Source: Schoenoplectus triqueter (taxonomy: Eukaryota; Streptophyta; Magnoliopsida; Poales; Cyperaceae). Taken from it: 18,699 nt of DNA. The position numbers and the translations under genes are program-made. Below are positions 1 to 7,712 of this stretch, in pieces. The first letter of the stretch is position 1. Each line of letters starts with the position of its first letter. The DNA is taken from positions 1 through 18,699 of the forward strand of contig CAXKVV010001909.1 in the NCBI GenBank assembly GCA_964058805.1. The letters run 5' to 3'. The notes beneath the pieces are model-generated. The model searched no databases. It was not told the DNA's origin and saw only the letters and a list, made by a program, of their open reading frames with translations.

Positions 1-348
1 ATGTTTTGCGCTCCCAGACTCGTTTTCGGTTGTAACGACGGCGTCGGGACCCGTTTTCATGTTTTGCGCGCCCGGACCCTGTTTCGGCGGTACCGAGGGC
101 GTCGGGTCCCGTTTTCATGTTTTGCGCTCCCCGATTCATTTTCGACGGTACCGATGGTGTCTGGTCCCGTTTTCATGTTTTGCGCTCCCGGACTCATTTT
201 TGGAGGTACCGAGGGCACCGGGTCTCGTTTTCATGTTTTGCGCGCCCGGACTCGTTTTCGGCGGTACCGATGGCGTCGGGACCCGTTTTCATGTTTTGCG
301 CTTCCGAACTCGGTTTCGGCGGTACCGCGGTCGTCGGGTCCCGTTTTC

Positions 349-407
349 ATGTTTTGCGCTCCCGGACTCGTTTTCGGCGGTACCGAGGGGCGTCGGGTCC
401 CGTTTTC
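349..407 (+). repeat. M7, 59-bp monomer with an extra G (first of twelve copies)
   Basis: It reads CCGAGGGGCGTC, one G more than the usual run. The same form occurs near 386, 3051, 3866, 5547, 6471, 7750, 9488, 10413, 13947, 14761, 16501 and 18181, always directly after the M6 unit with GCGGTCG (or its hybrid or variant). It is an inherited insertion rather than a repeated error, since it is tied to HOR position. Confidence 0.85.
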
Positions 408-523
408 ATGTTTTGCGCTCCCGGACTCGTTTTCGGCGGTACCGAGGGCGTCGGGTCCCGTTTTCACGTTTTGCGCGCCCGGACTCGGTTTCGGCGGTAA
501 CGACGGCGTCGGGACCCGTTTTC

Positions 524-580
524 ATGTTTTGCGTGCCCGGACCCTGTTTCGGCCGTACCGAGGACTCGGGTCCCGTTTTC
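524..580 (+). repeat. M10, 57-bp monomer reading GAGGACTCGGG (first of six copies)
   Basis: This one-base-short form of M10 (TTTCGGCCGTACCGAGGACTC) lies near 561, 5721, 7923, 9662, 11517 and 16676. Other M10 copies (for example 2088, 4004, 6610, 14892, 18330) keep 58 bp. The short form therefore marks a subset of HOR copies that share a more recent ancestor. Confidence 0.83.
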
Positions 581-812
581 ATGTTTTGCGCTCCCCGACT
601 TATTTTCGACGGTACCGATGGCGTCGCGACCCGTTTTCATGTTTTGCGCTCTCGCACTCGTTTTCGACGGCGCCGAGGCTGTCGGGTCCTATTTTCATGT
701 TTTGGGCGCCCTGACTCATTTTTGGAGGTACAGAGTGCGACGGGTCCCATTTTCATGTTTTGCGCGCCCGAACTCGTTTTCGGCGGTACCGAGGGCGTCG
801 GGTCCCGTTTTC

Positions 813-927
813 ATGTTTTGCGTGCCCGGAGTCGATTTCGCTTTACCGAGTGCGTCGGGTCTCGTTTTCTTAATTTGGGCGCTCGAACTTGTTTTCGGCG
901 GTACCGAGGGCGTCGGGTCCCGTTTTC
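813..927 (+). repeat. M15/M16 variant pair, most divergent monomers (first of ten copies)
   Basis: M15 is 57 bp and reads CGATTTCGCTTTACCGAGTG where other units read CGTTTTCGGCGGTACCGAGG; the border to M16 is CTTAATTTGGGCGCTCG in place of the usual CATGTTTTGCGCTCC. The pair occurs ten times, starting at 813, 4294, 5975, 6902, 8177, 9916, 10843, 11769, 15190 and 16929, always following M14. It is the best single landmark for counting HOR copies. The border supplies a TAA that ends + strand frames. Confidence 0.88.
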
Positions 928-1449
928 ACATTTTGCGCGCCCGGACTCGGTTTCGGCGGTACCGAGGGTGTCGGGACCCGTTTTCATGTTTTGCGCGCCC
1001 GGACACTATTTCGGCGGTACCGAGGGCGTCGGGTCCCGTTTTCATGTTTTGCGCTCCCTGACTCGTTTTCGGCGGTACCGATGGCGTCGGGACCCGTTTT
1101 CACGTTTTGCGCGCTCGGACTCGGTTTCGGCGGTACCGAGGGAGTCGTGTCCCATTTTCATGTTTTGCGCGCCCGGACTCGGTTTCGGCGGTACCGAGGG
1201 CGTCGGGTCCCGTTTTCATGTTTTGCGCTCCCGAACTCGTTTTCGGCGGTACCGAGGGCGTCGGGTCCCGTTTTCATGTTTTGCGCTCCCTGACACATTT
1301 TCGGCGGTACCGATGGCGTCGGGACCCGTTTTCAAGTTTTGTGCTCTCGGACTCGGATTCGGCAGTCCCGAGGGCGTCGGGTCCCGTTTTCATGTGTTGC
1401 GCTCCCAGACTAATTTTCGGCGGTACCGAGGGCGTCGGGTCCCGTTTTC

Positions 1450-1507
1450 ATGTTTTGCTATCCCGGACTCATTTTCGGCGGTACCGAGGGCGTCGGGACC
1501 CGTTTTC
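1450..1507 (+). repeat. Fused M26/M27 monomer (also at 12406-12463)
   Basis: The left part (TTGCTATCCCGGACTC) is that of M26 at 17507, while the right end (GGGACCCG, followed by the M28 unit with CTCACGG) is that of M27 at 17565. A crossover between adjacent monomers that deleted 58 bp explains both. It is shared by H1 and H6c, so it predates the A/A' duplication. Confidence 0.7.
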
Positions 1508-2087
1508 ATGTTTTGCGCTCACGGACTCGGTTTCGGCAGTACCGAGGTCGTCGGGTCCCGTTTTCATGTTATGCGCGCCCGAACTCGGTTTCGGCGGTAC
1601 CGAGGGCGTCGGGTCCCGTTTTCATGTTTTGCGCTCCCGGACTCGTTTTCGGCGGTACCGAGGACGTCGGGTCCCGTTTTCATGTTTTGCGCTCCCAGAC
1701 TCGTTTTCGGTTGTAACGACGGCGTCGGGACCCGTTTTCATGTTTTGCGCGCCCGGACCCTGTTTCGGCGGTACCGAGGGCGTCGGGTCCCGTTTTCATG
1801 TTTTGCGCTCCCCGATTCATTTTCGACGGTACCGATGGTGTCTGGTCCCGTTTTCATGTTTTGCGCTCCCGGACTCATTTTTGGAGGTACCGAGGGCACC
1901 GGGTCTCGTTTTCATGTTTTGCGCGCCCGGACTCGTTTTCGGCGGTACCGATGGCGTCGGGACCCGTTTTCATGTTTTGCGCTTCCGAACTCGGTTTCGG
2001 CGGTACCGCGGTCGTCGGGTCCCGTTTTCACGTTTTGCGCGCCCGGACTCTGTTTCGGCGGTAACGACGGCGTCGGGACCCGTTTTC

Positions 2088-2203
2088 ATGTTTTGCGTGC
2101 CCGGACCCTGTTTCGGCGGTACCGAGGGCGTCGGGTCCCGATTTCATGTTTTGCGCTCCCTCACTCGTTTTCGGCGGTACCGAGGGCGTCGGGTCCCGTT
2201 TTC
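2088..2203 (+). repeat. M10-to-M22 deletion junction in H2
   Basis: M10 (2088-2145, GTGCCCGGACCCTG) is followed at 2146 by a unit reading CTCCCTCACTCG and then by M23 (2204, CTCCCTGACACA). Eleven HOR positions, M11 to M21, are skipped in perfect 58-bp register, as expected for unequal exchange between homologous monomers. The M10 unit also ends in GATTTC instead of GTTTTC. Confidence 0.75.
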
Positions 2204-2638
2204 ATGTTTTGCGCTCCCTGACACATTTTCGGCGGTACCGATGGTGTCGGGACCCGTTTTCAAGTTTTGCGCTCTCGGACTCGGATTCGGCAGTCCCAAG
2301 GGCGTCGGGTCCCGTTTTCATGTTTTGCGCACCCGGACTAATTTTCGGCTGTACCGAGGGCGTCGGGTCCCGTTTTCATGTTTTGCGCTCCCCGACTCAT
2401 TTTCGGCGGTACCGAGGGCGTCGGGTCCCGTTTTCATGTTTTGCGCTCCCCGACTCGTTTTTGGCGGCACCGACGGCGTCCGGACCCGTTTTCATGTTTT
2501 GCGCTCACGGAATCGGTTTCGGCGGTACCGAGGTCGTCGGGTCCCGTTTTCATGTTTTATGCGCCCGAACTCGGTTTCGACGGTACCGAGGGCGTCGGGT
2601 CCCGTTTTCATGTTTTGCGCTCCCGGACTCGTTTTCGG

Positions 2639-2646
2639 CGGTACCG
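2639..2646. other. Palindrome CGGTACCG, first dyad of the monomer (example copy)
   Basis: An exact 8-bp palindrome containing GGTACC, present in the large majority of monomers. Exceptions follow HOR position: M1 and M9 read GTAACG instead, M12 reads GGCGCCG, M13 has GGTACAG, and M24 has CAGTCCC. The wide retention could mean a bound protein or simple inheritance from the founder monomer; the sequence does not tell which. One practical consequence is that GGTACC cuts would yield a 58-bp ladder. Confidence 0.75.
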
Positions 2647-2653
2647 AGGGCGT

Positions 2654-2662
2654 CGGGTCCCG
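2654..2662. other. Palindrome CGGG-W-CCCG, second dyad of the monomer (example copy)
   Basis: A 9-bp dyad with four paired bases on each side of a central T or A. Its centre lies 15.5 bp (about one and a half helical turns) from the centre of the CGGTACCG dyad. T-centred and A-centred forms are the same site read on opposite strands, so a change at the centre keeps the symmetry. Weakened forms also occur: GGGTCTCG in M4, GCGACCCG in M11, and CTGGTCCCG or CTGGAACCG in M3. Confidence 0.7.
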
Positions 2663-2667
2663 TTTTC

Positions 2668-3480
2668 ATGTTTTGCGCTCCCGGACTCGTTTTCGGCGGT
2701 AACGACGGCGTCGGGACCCGTTTTCATGTTTCGCGCGCCCGGACCCTGTTTCGGCGGTACCGAGGGCGTCGGGTCCCGTTTTCATGTTTTGCGCTCCCCG
2801 ACTCATTTTCGACGGTACCGATGGTGTCGGGTCCCGTTTTCATGTTTTGCGCTCCCGGACTCATTTTTGGAGGTACCGAGGGCGTCCGGTCTCGTTTTCA
2901 TGTTTTGCGCGCCCGGACTCATTTTCGGCGGTACCGATGGCGTCGGGACCCGTTTTCATGTTTTGCGCTTCCGAACTCGGTTTCGGCGGTACCGCGGTCG
3001 TCGGGTCCCGTTTTCATGTTTTGCGCTCCCGGACTCGTTTTCGGCGGTACCGAGGGGCGTCGGGTCCCGTTTTCATGTTTTGCGCTCCCGGACTTGTTTT
3101 CGGCGGTACCGAGGGCGTCGGGTCCCGTTTTCACGATTTGCGCGCCCGGACTCTGTTTCGGCGGTAACGACGGCGTCGGGACCCGTTTTCATGTTTTGCG
3201 TGCTCGGACCCTGTTTCGGCGGTTCCGAGGGCGTCGGGTCCCGTTTTCATGTTTTGCGGTCCCCGACTCATTTTCGACGGTACCGATGGCGTCGAGACCC
3301 GATTTCATGTTTTGCGCTCTCGCACTCGTTTTCGACGGCGCCGAGGCTGTCGGGTCCTATTTTCATGTTTTGCGCGCCCGAACTCGGTTTCGGCGGTACC
3401 GAGGGCGTCGGGTCCCCTTTTCATGTTTTGCGCTCTCGGACTCGTTTTCGGCGGTACCGAGGGCGTCGGGTCCCGTTTTC
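2668..3480 (+). repeat. Deleted higher-order repeat H3, 14 monomers
   Basis: M1 to M12 run in order with the +1 of M7 retained (14 x 58 plus 1 = 813 bp). After M12 (3307-3364) the array jumps to a monomer reading CGCCCGAACTCGG (3365-3422), a form otherwise typical of M29, then to one more unit, and restarts at M1 at 3481. Private marks shared with 13564-14376 include TTTCGCGCGCCC at M2, CACGATTTGCG at M9 and GGTTCCGAG at M10, so the two copies descend from one event. Confidence 0.82.
3365..3480 (+). repeat. M12-to-M29/M30 jump closing the 14-mer HOR (also 14261-14376)
   Basis: After M12 (TCGACGGCGCCGAGGCTG, border CCTATTTTCATG) the array normally goes to M13 with TTGGGCGCC. Here it goes to a CGCCCGAACTCGG unit resembling M29, then to a CTCTCGGACTCG unit, then to M1. 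The same jump begins at 18494 in H11. The third occurrence suggests the 14-mer was itself amplified, or was spread by exchange. Confidence 0.72.
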
Positions 3481-5220
3481 AAGTTTTGCGCTCCCTGACT
3501 CGTTTTCGGCTGTAACGACGGCGTCGGGACCCGTTTTCATGTTTTGCGCGCCCGGACCCTGTTTCGGCGGTACCGAGGGCGTCGGGTCCCGTTTTCATGT
3601 TTTGCGCTCCCCGACTCATTTTCGACGGTACCGATGGTGTCTGGAACCGTTTTCATGTTTTGCGCTCCCGGATTCATTTTTGGAGGTACCGAGGGCGCCG
3701 GGTCTCGTTTTCATGTTTTGCGCGCCCGGACTCGTTTTCGGCGGTACCGATGGCGTCGGGACCCGTTTTCATGTTTTGCGCTTCCGAACTCGGTTTCGGC
3801 GATACCGCGGTCGTCGGGTGCCGTTTTCATGTTTTGCGCTCTCGGACTCGTTTTCGGCGGTACCGAGGGGCGTCGGGTACCGTTTTCATGTTTTGCGCTC
3901 CCATACTCGTTTTCGGCGGTACCGAGGGCGTCGGGTCCCGTTTTCACGTTTTGCGCGCCCGGACTCGGTTTCGGCGGAAACGACGGCGTCGGGACCCGTT
4001 TTCATGTTTTGCGTGCCCGGACCCTGTTTCGGCGGTACCGAGGGCGCCGGGTCTCGTTTTCATGTTTTGCGCTCCCCGACTCATTTTCGACGGTACCGAT
4101 GGCGTCGCGACCCGTTTTCATGTTTTGCGCTCTCGCACTCGTTTTCGACGGCGCCGAGGCTGTCGGGTCCTATTTTCATGTTTTGGGCGCCCGGACTCAT
4201 TTTTGGAGGTACAGAGTGCGACGTGTCCCATTTTCATATTTTGCGCGCCCGGACTCGTATTCGGCGGTACCGAGGGCGTCGGGTCCCGTTTTCATGTTTT
4301 GCGTGCTCGGACTCGATTTCGCTTTACCGAGTGCGTCGGGACTCGTTTTCTTAATTTGGGCGCTCGAACTTGTTTTCGGCGGTACCGAGGGCGTCGGGTC
4401 CCGTTTTCACGTTTTGCGCGCTCGGACTCGGTTTCGGCGGTACCGAGGGTGTCGGGACCCGTTTTCATGTTTTGCGCGCCCGGACCCTATTTCGGCGGTA
4501 CCGAGGGCGTCGGGTCCCGTTTTCATGTTTTGCGCTCCCTGACTCGTTTTCGGCGGTACCGATGGCGTCGGGACCCGTTTTCACGTTTTGCGCGCTCGGA
4601 CTCGGTTTCGGCGGTACCGAGGGCGTCGGGTCTCGTTTTCATGTTTTGCGCTCCCGGACTCGTTTTCGGCGGTACCGAGGGCGTCGGGTCCCGTTTTCAT
4701 GTTTTGCGCTCCCTGACATGTTTTCGGCGGTACCGATGGCGTCGGGACCCGTTTTCAAGGTTTGCGCTCTCAGACTCGGATTCGGCAGTCCCGAGGGCGT
4801 CGGGTCCCGTTTTCATGTGTTGCGCTCCCGGACTAATTTTTGGCGGTACCGAGGGCGTCGGGTCTCGTTTTCATGTTTTGCGCTCCCGGACTCGGATTCG
4901 GCAGTCCCAAGGGCGTCGGGTCCCGTTTTCATGTTTTGCGCACCCGGACTAATTTTCGGCTGTACCGAGGGCGTCGGGTCCCGTTTTCATGTTTTGCGCT
5001 CCCGGACTCATTTTCGGCGGTACCGAGGGCGTCGGGTCCCGTTTTCATGTTTTGCGCGCCCGAACTCGGTTTCGGCGGTACCGAGTGCGTCGGGTCCCGT
5101 TTTCATGTTTTGCGCGCCCGAACTCGGTTTCGGCGGTACCGAGTGCGTCGGGTCCCGTTTTCATGTTTTGCGCTCCCGGACTCGTTTTTGGCGGTACCGA
5201 GGGCGTCGGGTCCCGTTTTC
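3481..5220 (+). repeat. Higher-order repeat H4, 30 monomers
   Basis: The length is 1740 bp, 30 x 58 exactly, because +1 in M7 and -1 in M15 cancel. The order is M1 to M19, a single unit standing for M20/M21 (about 4583-4640), M22 to M25, then a second M24-like and M25-like pair, M26, an M29-like unit present twice in tandem (5047-5104 and 5105-5162), and M30. Its counterpart 14377-16116 is also 30 monomers, but reaches that number with M20 and M21 separate and only one M29-like unit. Confidence 0.82.
5047..5162 (+). repeat. Identical tandem duplicate of one monomer
   Basis: The units 5047-5104 and 5105-5162 are identical over all 58 bases, both carrying CCCGAACTCGG and the private GAGTGCGTCGGG. 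The related places at 8988-9045 and near 16001-16058 have a single copy, so this is a recent one-unit gain. Confidence 0.88.
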
Positions 5221-6204
5221 ATGTTTTGCGCTCCCTGACTCGTTTTCAGCTGTAACGACGGCGTCGGGACCCGTTTCCATGTTTTGCGCGCCCGGTCCCT
5301 GTTTCGGCGGTACCGAGGGCGTCGGGTCCCGTTTTCATGTTTTGCGCTCCCGGACTCATTTTTGGAGGTACCGAGGGCGCCAGGTCTCGTTTTCATGTTT
5401 TGCGCGCCCGGACTCGTTTTCGGCGGTACCGATGGCATCGGGACCCGTTTTCATGTTTTGCGCTTCCGAACTCGGTTTCGGCGGTACCGCGGTCGTCGGG
5501 TCCCGTTTTCATGTTTTGCGCTCCCGGACTCGTTTTCGGCGGTACCGAGGGGCGTCGGGTCCCGTTTTCATGTTTTGCGCTCCCGGACTCATTTTCGGCG
5601 GTACCGAGGGCGTCGGGTCCCGTTTTCACGTTTTGCGCGCCCGGACTCGGTTTCGGCGGTAACGACGGCGTCGGGACCCGTTTTCATGTTTTGCGTGCCC
5701 GGACCCTGTTTCGGCCGTACCGAGGACTCGGGTCCCGTTTTCATGTTTTGCGCTCCCCGACTCATTTTCGACGGTACCGATGGCGTCGCGACCCGTTTTC
5801 ATGTTTTGCGCTCTCGCACTCGTTTTCGACGGCGCCGAGGCTGTCGGGTCCTATTTTCATGTTTTGGGCGCCCTGACTCATTTTTGGAGGTACAGAGTGC
5901 GACGGGTCCCATTTTCATGTTTTGCGCGCCCGAACTCGTTTTCGGCGGTACCGAGGGCGTCGGGTCCCGTTTTCATGTTTTGCGTGCCCGGACTCGATTT
6001 CGCTTTACCGAGTGCGTCGGGTCTCGTTTTCTTAATTTGGGCGCTCGAACTTGTTTTCGGCGGTACCGAGGGCGTCGGGTCCCGTTTTCACGTTTTGCGC
6101 GCCCGGACTCGGTTTCGGCGGTACCGAGGGTGTCGGGACCCGTTTTCATGTTTTGCGCGCCCGGACACTTTTCGGCGGTACCGAGGGCGTCGGGTCCCGT
6201 TTTC
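5221..6204 (+). repeat. HOR segment H5a, 17 monomers (M1, M2, M4 to M18)
   Basis: It begins with the M1 variant TTCAGCTGTAACG and runs to the -1 form of M18 (CGGACACTTTTCGG). M3 is missing between 5336 and 5337: the M2 unit is followed directly by the M4 unit with CATTTTTGGAGG. Related copies at 9104 and 16117 retain M3. The length is 17 x 58 minus 2, matching one +1 and three -1 indels. It ends at the hybrid monomer 6205-6262. Confidence 0.82.
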
Positions 6205-6262
6205 ATGTTTTGCGCTCCCTGACTCGTTTTCGGCGGTACCGATGGTGTCTGGAACCGTTTTC
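6205..6262 (+). repeat. Hybrid M19/M3 monomer (also at 10146-10203)
   Basis: The left part CTCCCTGACTCGTTTTCGG is M19; the right part GATGGTGTCTGGAACC is M3 as seen at 3597 and 14493. The following unit (6263) is M4. The exchange point lies in the shared CGGTACCGATGG region. It takes the array back from M19 to M3, an expansion-type junction. Confidence 0.82.
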
Positions 6263-7654
6263 ATGTTTTGCGCTCCGGGATTCATTTTTGGAGGTACCGA
6301 GGGCGCCGGGTCTCATTTTCATGTTTTGCGCGCCCGGACTCATTTTCGGCGGTACCGATGGCGTCGGGACCCGTTTTCATGTTTTGCGCTTCCGAACTCG
6401 GTTTCGGCGATACCGCGGTCGTCGGGTGCCGTTTTCATGTTTTGCGCTCCCGGACTCGTTTTCGGCGGTACCGAGGGGCGTCGGGTACCGTTTTCATGTT
6501 TTGCGCTCCCAGACTCGTTTTCGGCGGTACCGAGGGCGTCGGGTCCCGTTTTCACGTTTTGCGCGCCCGGACTCGGTTTCGGCGGAAACGACGGCGTCGG
6601 GACCCGTTTTCATGTTTTGCGTGCCCGGACCCTGTTTCGGCGGTACCGAGGGCGCCGGGTCTCGTTTTCATGTTTTGCGCTCCCCGACTCATTTTCGACG
6701 GTACCGATGGCGTCGCGACCCGTTTTCATGTTTTGCGCTCTTGCACTCGTTTTCGACGGCGCCGAGGCTGTCGGGTCCTATTTTCATGTTTTGGGCGCCC
6801 GGACTCATTTTTGGAGGTATAGAGTGCGACGTGACCCATTTTCATATTTTGCGCGCCCGGACTCGTTTTCGGCGGTACCGAGGGGGTCGGGTCCCGTTTT
6901 CATGTTTTGCGTGCTCGGACTCGATTTCGCTTTACCGAGTGCGTCGGGTCTCGTTTTCTTAATTTGGGCGCTCGAACTTGTTTTCGGCGGTACCGAGGGC
7001 GTCGGGTCCCGTTTTCACGTTTTGCGCGCTCGGACTCGTTTTCGGCGGTACCGAGGGTGTCGGGACCCGTTTTCATGTTTTGCGCGCCCGGACCCTATTT
7101 CGGCGATACCGAGGGCGTCGGGTCCCGTTTTCATGTTTTGCGCTCCCGGACTCGTTTTCGGCGGTACCGAGGGCGTCGGGTCCCGTTTTCATGTTTTGCG
7201 CTCCCTGACATGTTTTCGGCGGTACCGATGGCGTCGGGACCCGTTTTCAAGGTTTGCGCTCTCAGACTCGGATTCGGCAGTCCCGAGGGCGTCGGGTCCC
7301 GTTTTCATGTGTTGCGCTCCCGGACTAATTTTTGGCGGTACCGAGGGCGTCGGGTCTCGTTTTCATGTTTTGCGCTCCCGGACTCATTTTCGGCGGTACC
7401 GAGGGCGTCGGGTCCCGTTTTCATGTTTTGCGCTCCCCGACTCGTTTTCGGCGGTACCGAGGGCGTCGGGTCCCGTTTTCATGTGTTGCGCTCCCGGACT
7501 AATTTTGGGCGGTACCGAGGGCGTCGGGTCTCGTTTTCATGTTTTGCGCTCCCGGACTCATTTTCGGCGGTACCGAGGGCGTCGGGTCCCGTTTTCATGT
7601 TTTGCGCTCCTCGACTCGTTTTCGGCGGTACCGACGGCGTCCAGACCCATTTTC
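6205..7654 (+). repeat. HOR segment H5b, 25 monomers, opened by an M19/M3 hybrid
   Basis: The order is hybrid M19/M3, M4 to M18, M22 to M26, an M27-like unit (7423-7480), then a second M25, M26 and M27 (7481-7654). M19 to M21 are absent as separate units. The tail therefore carries the M25 variant GTGTTGCG twice (7307 and 7481), a local three-unit duplication. The first 1276 bp are nearly identical to 10146-11421. Confidence 0.8.
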
Positions 7655-7712
7655 ATGTTTTGCGCTCACGGACTCGGTTTCGGCGGTACCGCGGTCGTCG
7701 GGTCCCGTTTTC
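7655..7712 (+). repeat. Hybrid M28/M6 monomer
   Basis: It begins as M28 (GCTCACGGACTCGG) and ends as M6 (TACCGCGGTCGTCGGG), and is followed by the 59-bp M7. I see this hybrid only once in the window. The exchange point lies in the common stretch TTTCGGCGGTACCG. Confidence 0.8.

Larger units (their letters stand above)
1..1681 (+). repeat. Higher-order repeat H1, 29 monomers
   Basis: It starts at monomer M1, recognised by TTGTAACGACGG, and ends where the same variant recurs at 1682. The length is 29 x 58 minus 1, made of one +1 monomer (M7, 349-407), one -1 in M10 (524-580) and one -1 in M15 (813-869). It has M1 to M25 in order, then a fused M26/M27 (1450-1507), then M28 to M30. I use it with the 30-mer copies to define position numbering. 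M9 to M30 (466 onward) are nearly identical to 11422-12637. Confidence 0.85.
1682..2667 (+). repeat. Deleted higher-order repeat H2, exactly 17 monomers
   Basis: The order is M1 to M6 (1682-2029), then M9 and M10 (2030-2145), then M22 to M30 (2146-2667). M7-M8 and M11-M21 are missing, so the -1 and +1 indels of those positions are absent and the length is an exact 986 bp. Its M26 to M29 region keeps a separate M27 (2436-2493, reading GGCACCGACGGCGTCC), which H1 has lost. Its partner is 12638-13563, one monomer shorter. Confidence 0.82.
2610..2667 (+). repeat. Reference (consensus-like) 58-bp monomer
   Basis: This copy has the base most common among its neighbours at essentially every position. 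In order it carries a T-tract pair around CATG at the unit border, a GCGCTCCCGGACTCG segment, a second T4 tract, the palindrome CGGTACCG, the segment AGGGCGT, and the palindrome CGGGTCCCG. It has 36 G+C, 18 T and 4 A, nine CpG and no stop triplet on the + strand; on the - strand every unit carries one TGA, read from the TTTTCATG border. The unit length is 1 modulo 3, so any reading frame returns to the same phase only after three monomers. Confidence 0.9.
466..6240 (+). repeat. Long duplication block A (partner A' at 11422-17190)
   Basis: About 5.77 kb in which unit order and private base changes recur 10,956 to 10,896 bp further on. The offset starts at 10956, drops to 10896 after the M10/M22 fusion near 13042, and is 10954 again at the right end. 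Whole-monomer differences account for the shifts: this copy lacks one unit near 4583-4640, has an extra unit at 5105-5162, and lacks M3 near 5337. The left boundary is M9 of H1; the right boundary falls inside the hybrid monomer 6205-6262. Confidence 0.85.
4290..7480 (+). repeat. Long duplication block B (partner B' at 8173-11421)
   Basis: From the M15/M16 pair at 4294 to the end of the unit at 7480, order and private changes recur 3,883 bp (left part) to 3,941 bp (most of the block) further right. The one-monomer change of offset is the unit missing near 4583-4640. The hybrid monomer at 6205 is included, so it existed before this duplication took place. Confidence 0.82.

Noticed and set aside
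231..467. Short - strand open frames of 63 to 111 codons
   Set aside because: Each monomer carries a TGA on the - strand (from TTTTCATG or TTTTCACG), so each frame closes about every 174 bp. The slightly longer frames occur where a 59- or 57-bp unit or other variant shifts the phase.
59..2221. Long + strand open frame (720 codons), and similar ones at 6907-9138, 5780-7864, 2378-4354 and 13274-15250, as repeat-protein genes
   Set aside because: They are by-products of a stop-free, A-poor monomer whose length is not a multiple of 3. All three frames are equally open, starts and ends fall at arbitrary repeat variants, one-base indels are tolerated, and no unique N- or C-terminal sequence exists.
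2654..2662. Palindromes as rho-independent terminators or bacterial operators
   Set aside because: They are followed by only four T, have no loop, recur hundreds of times with no gene nearby, and the array as a whole looks eukaryotic.
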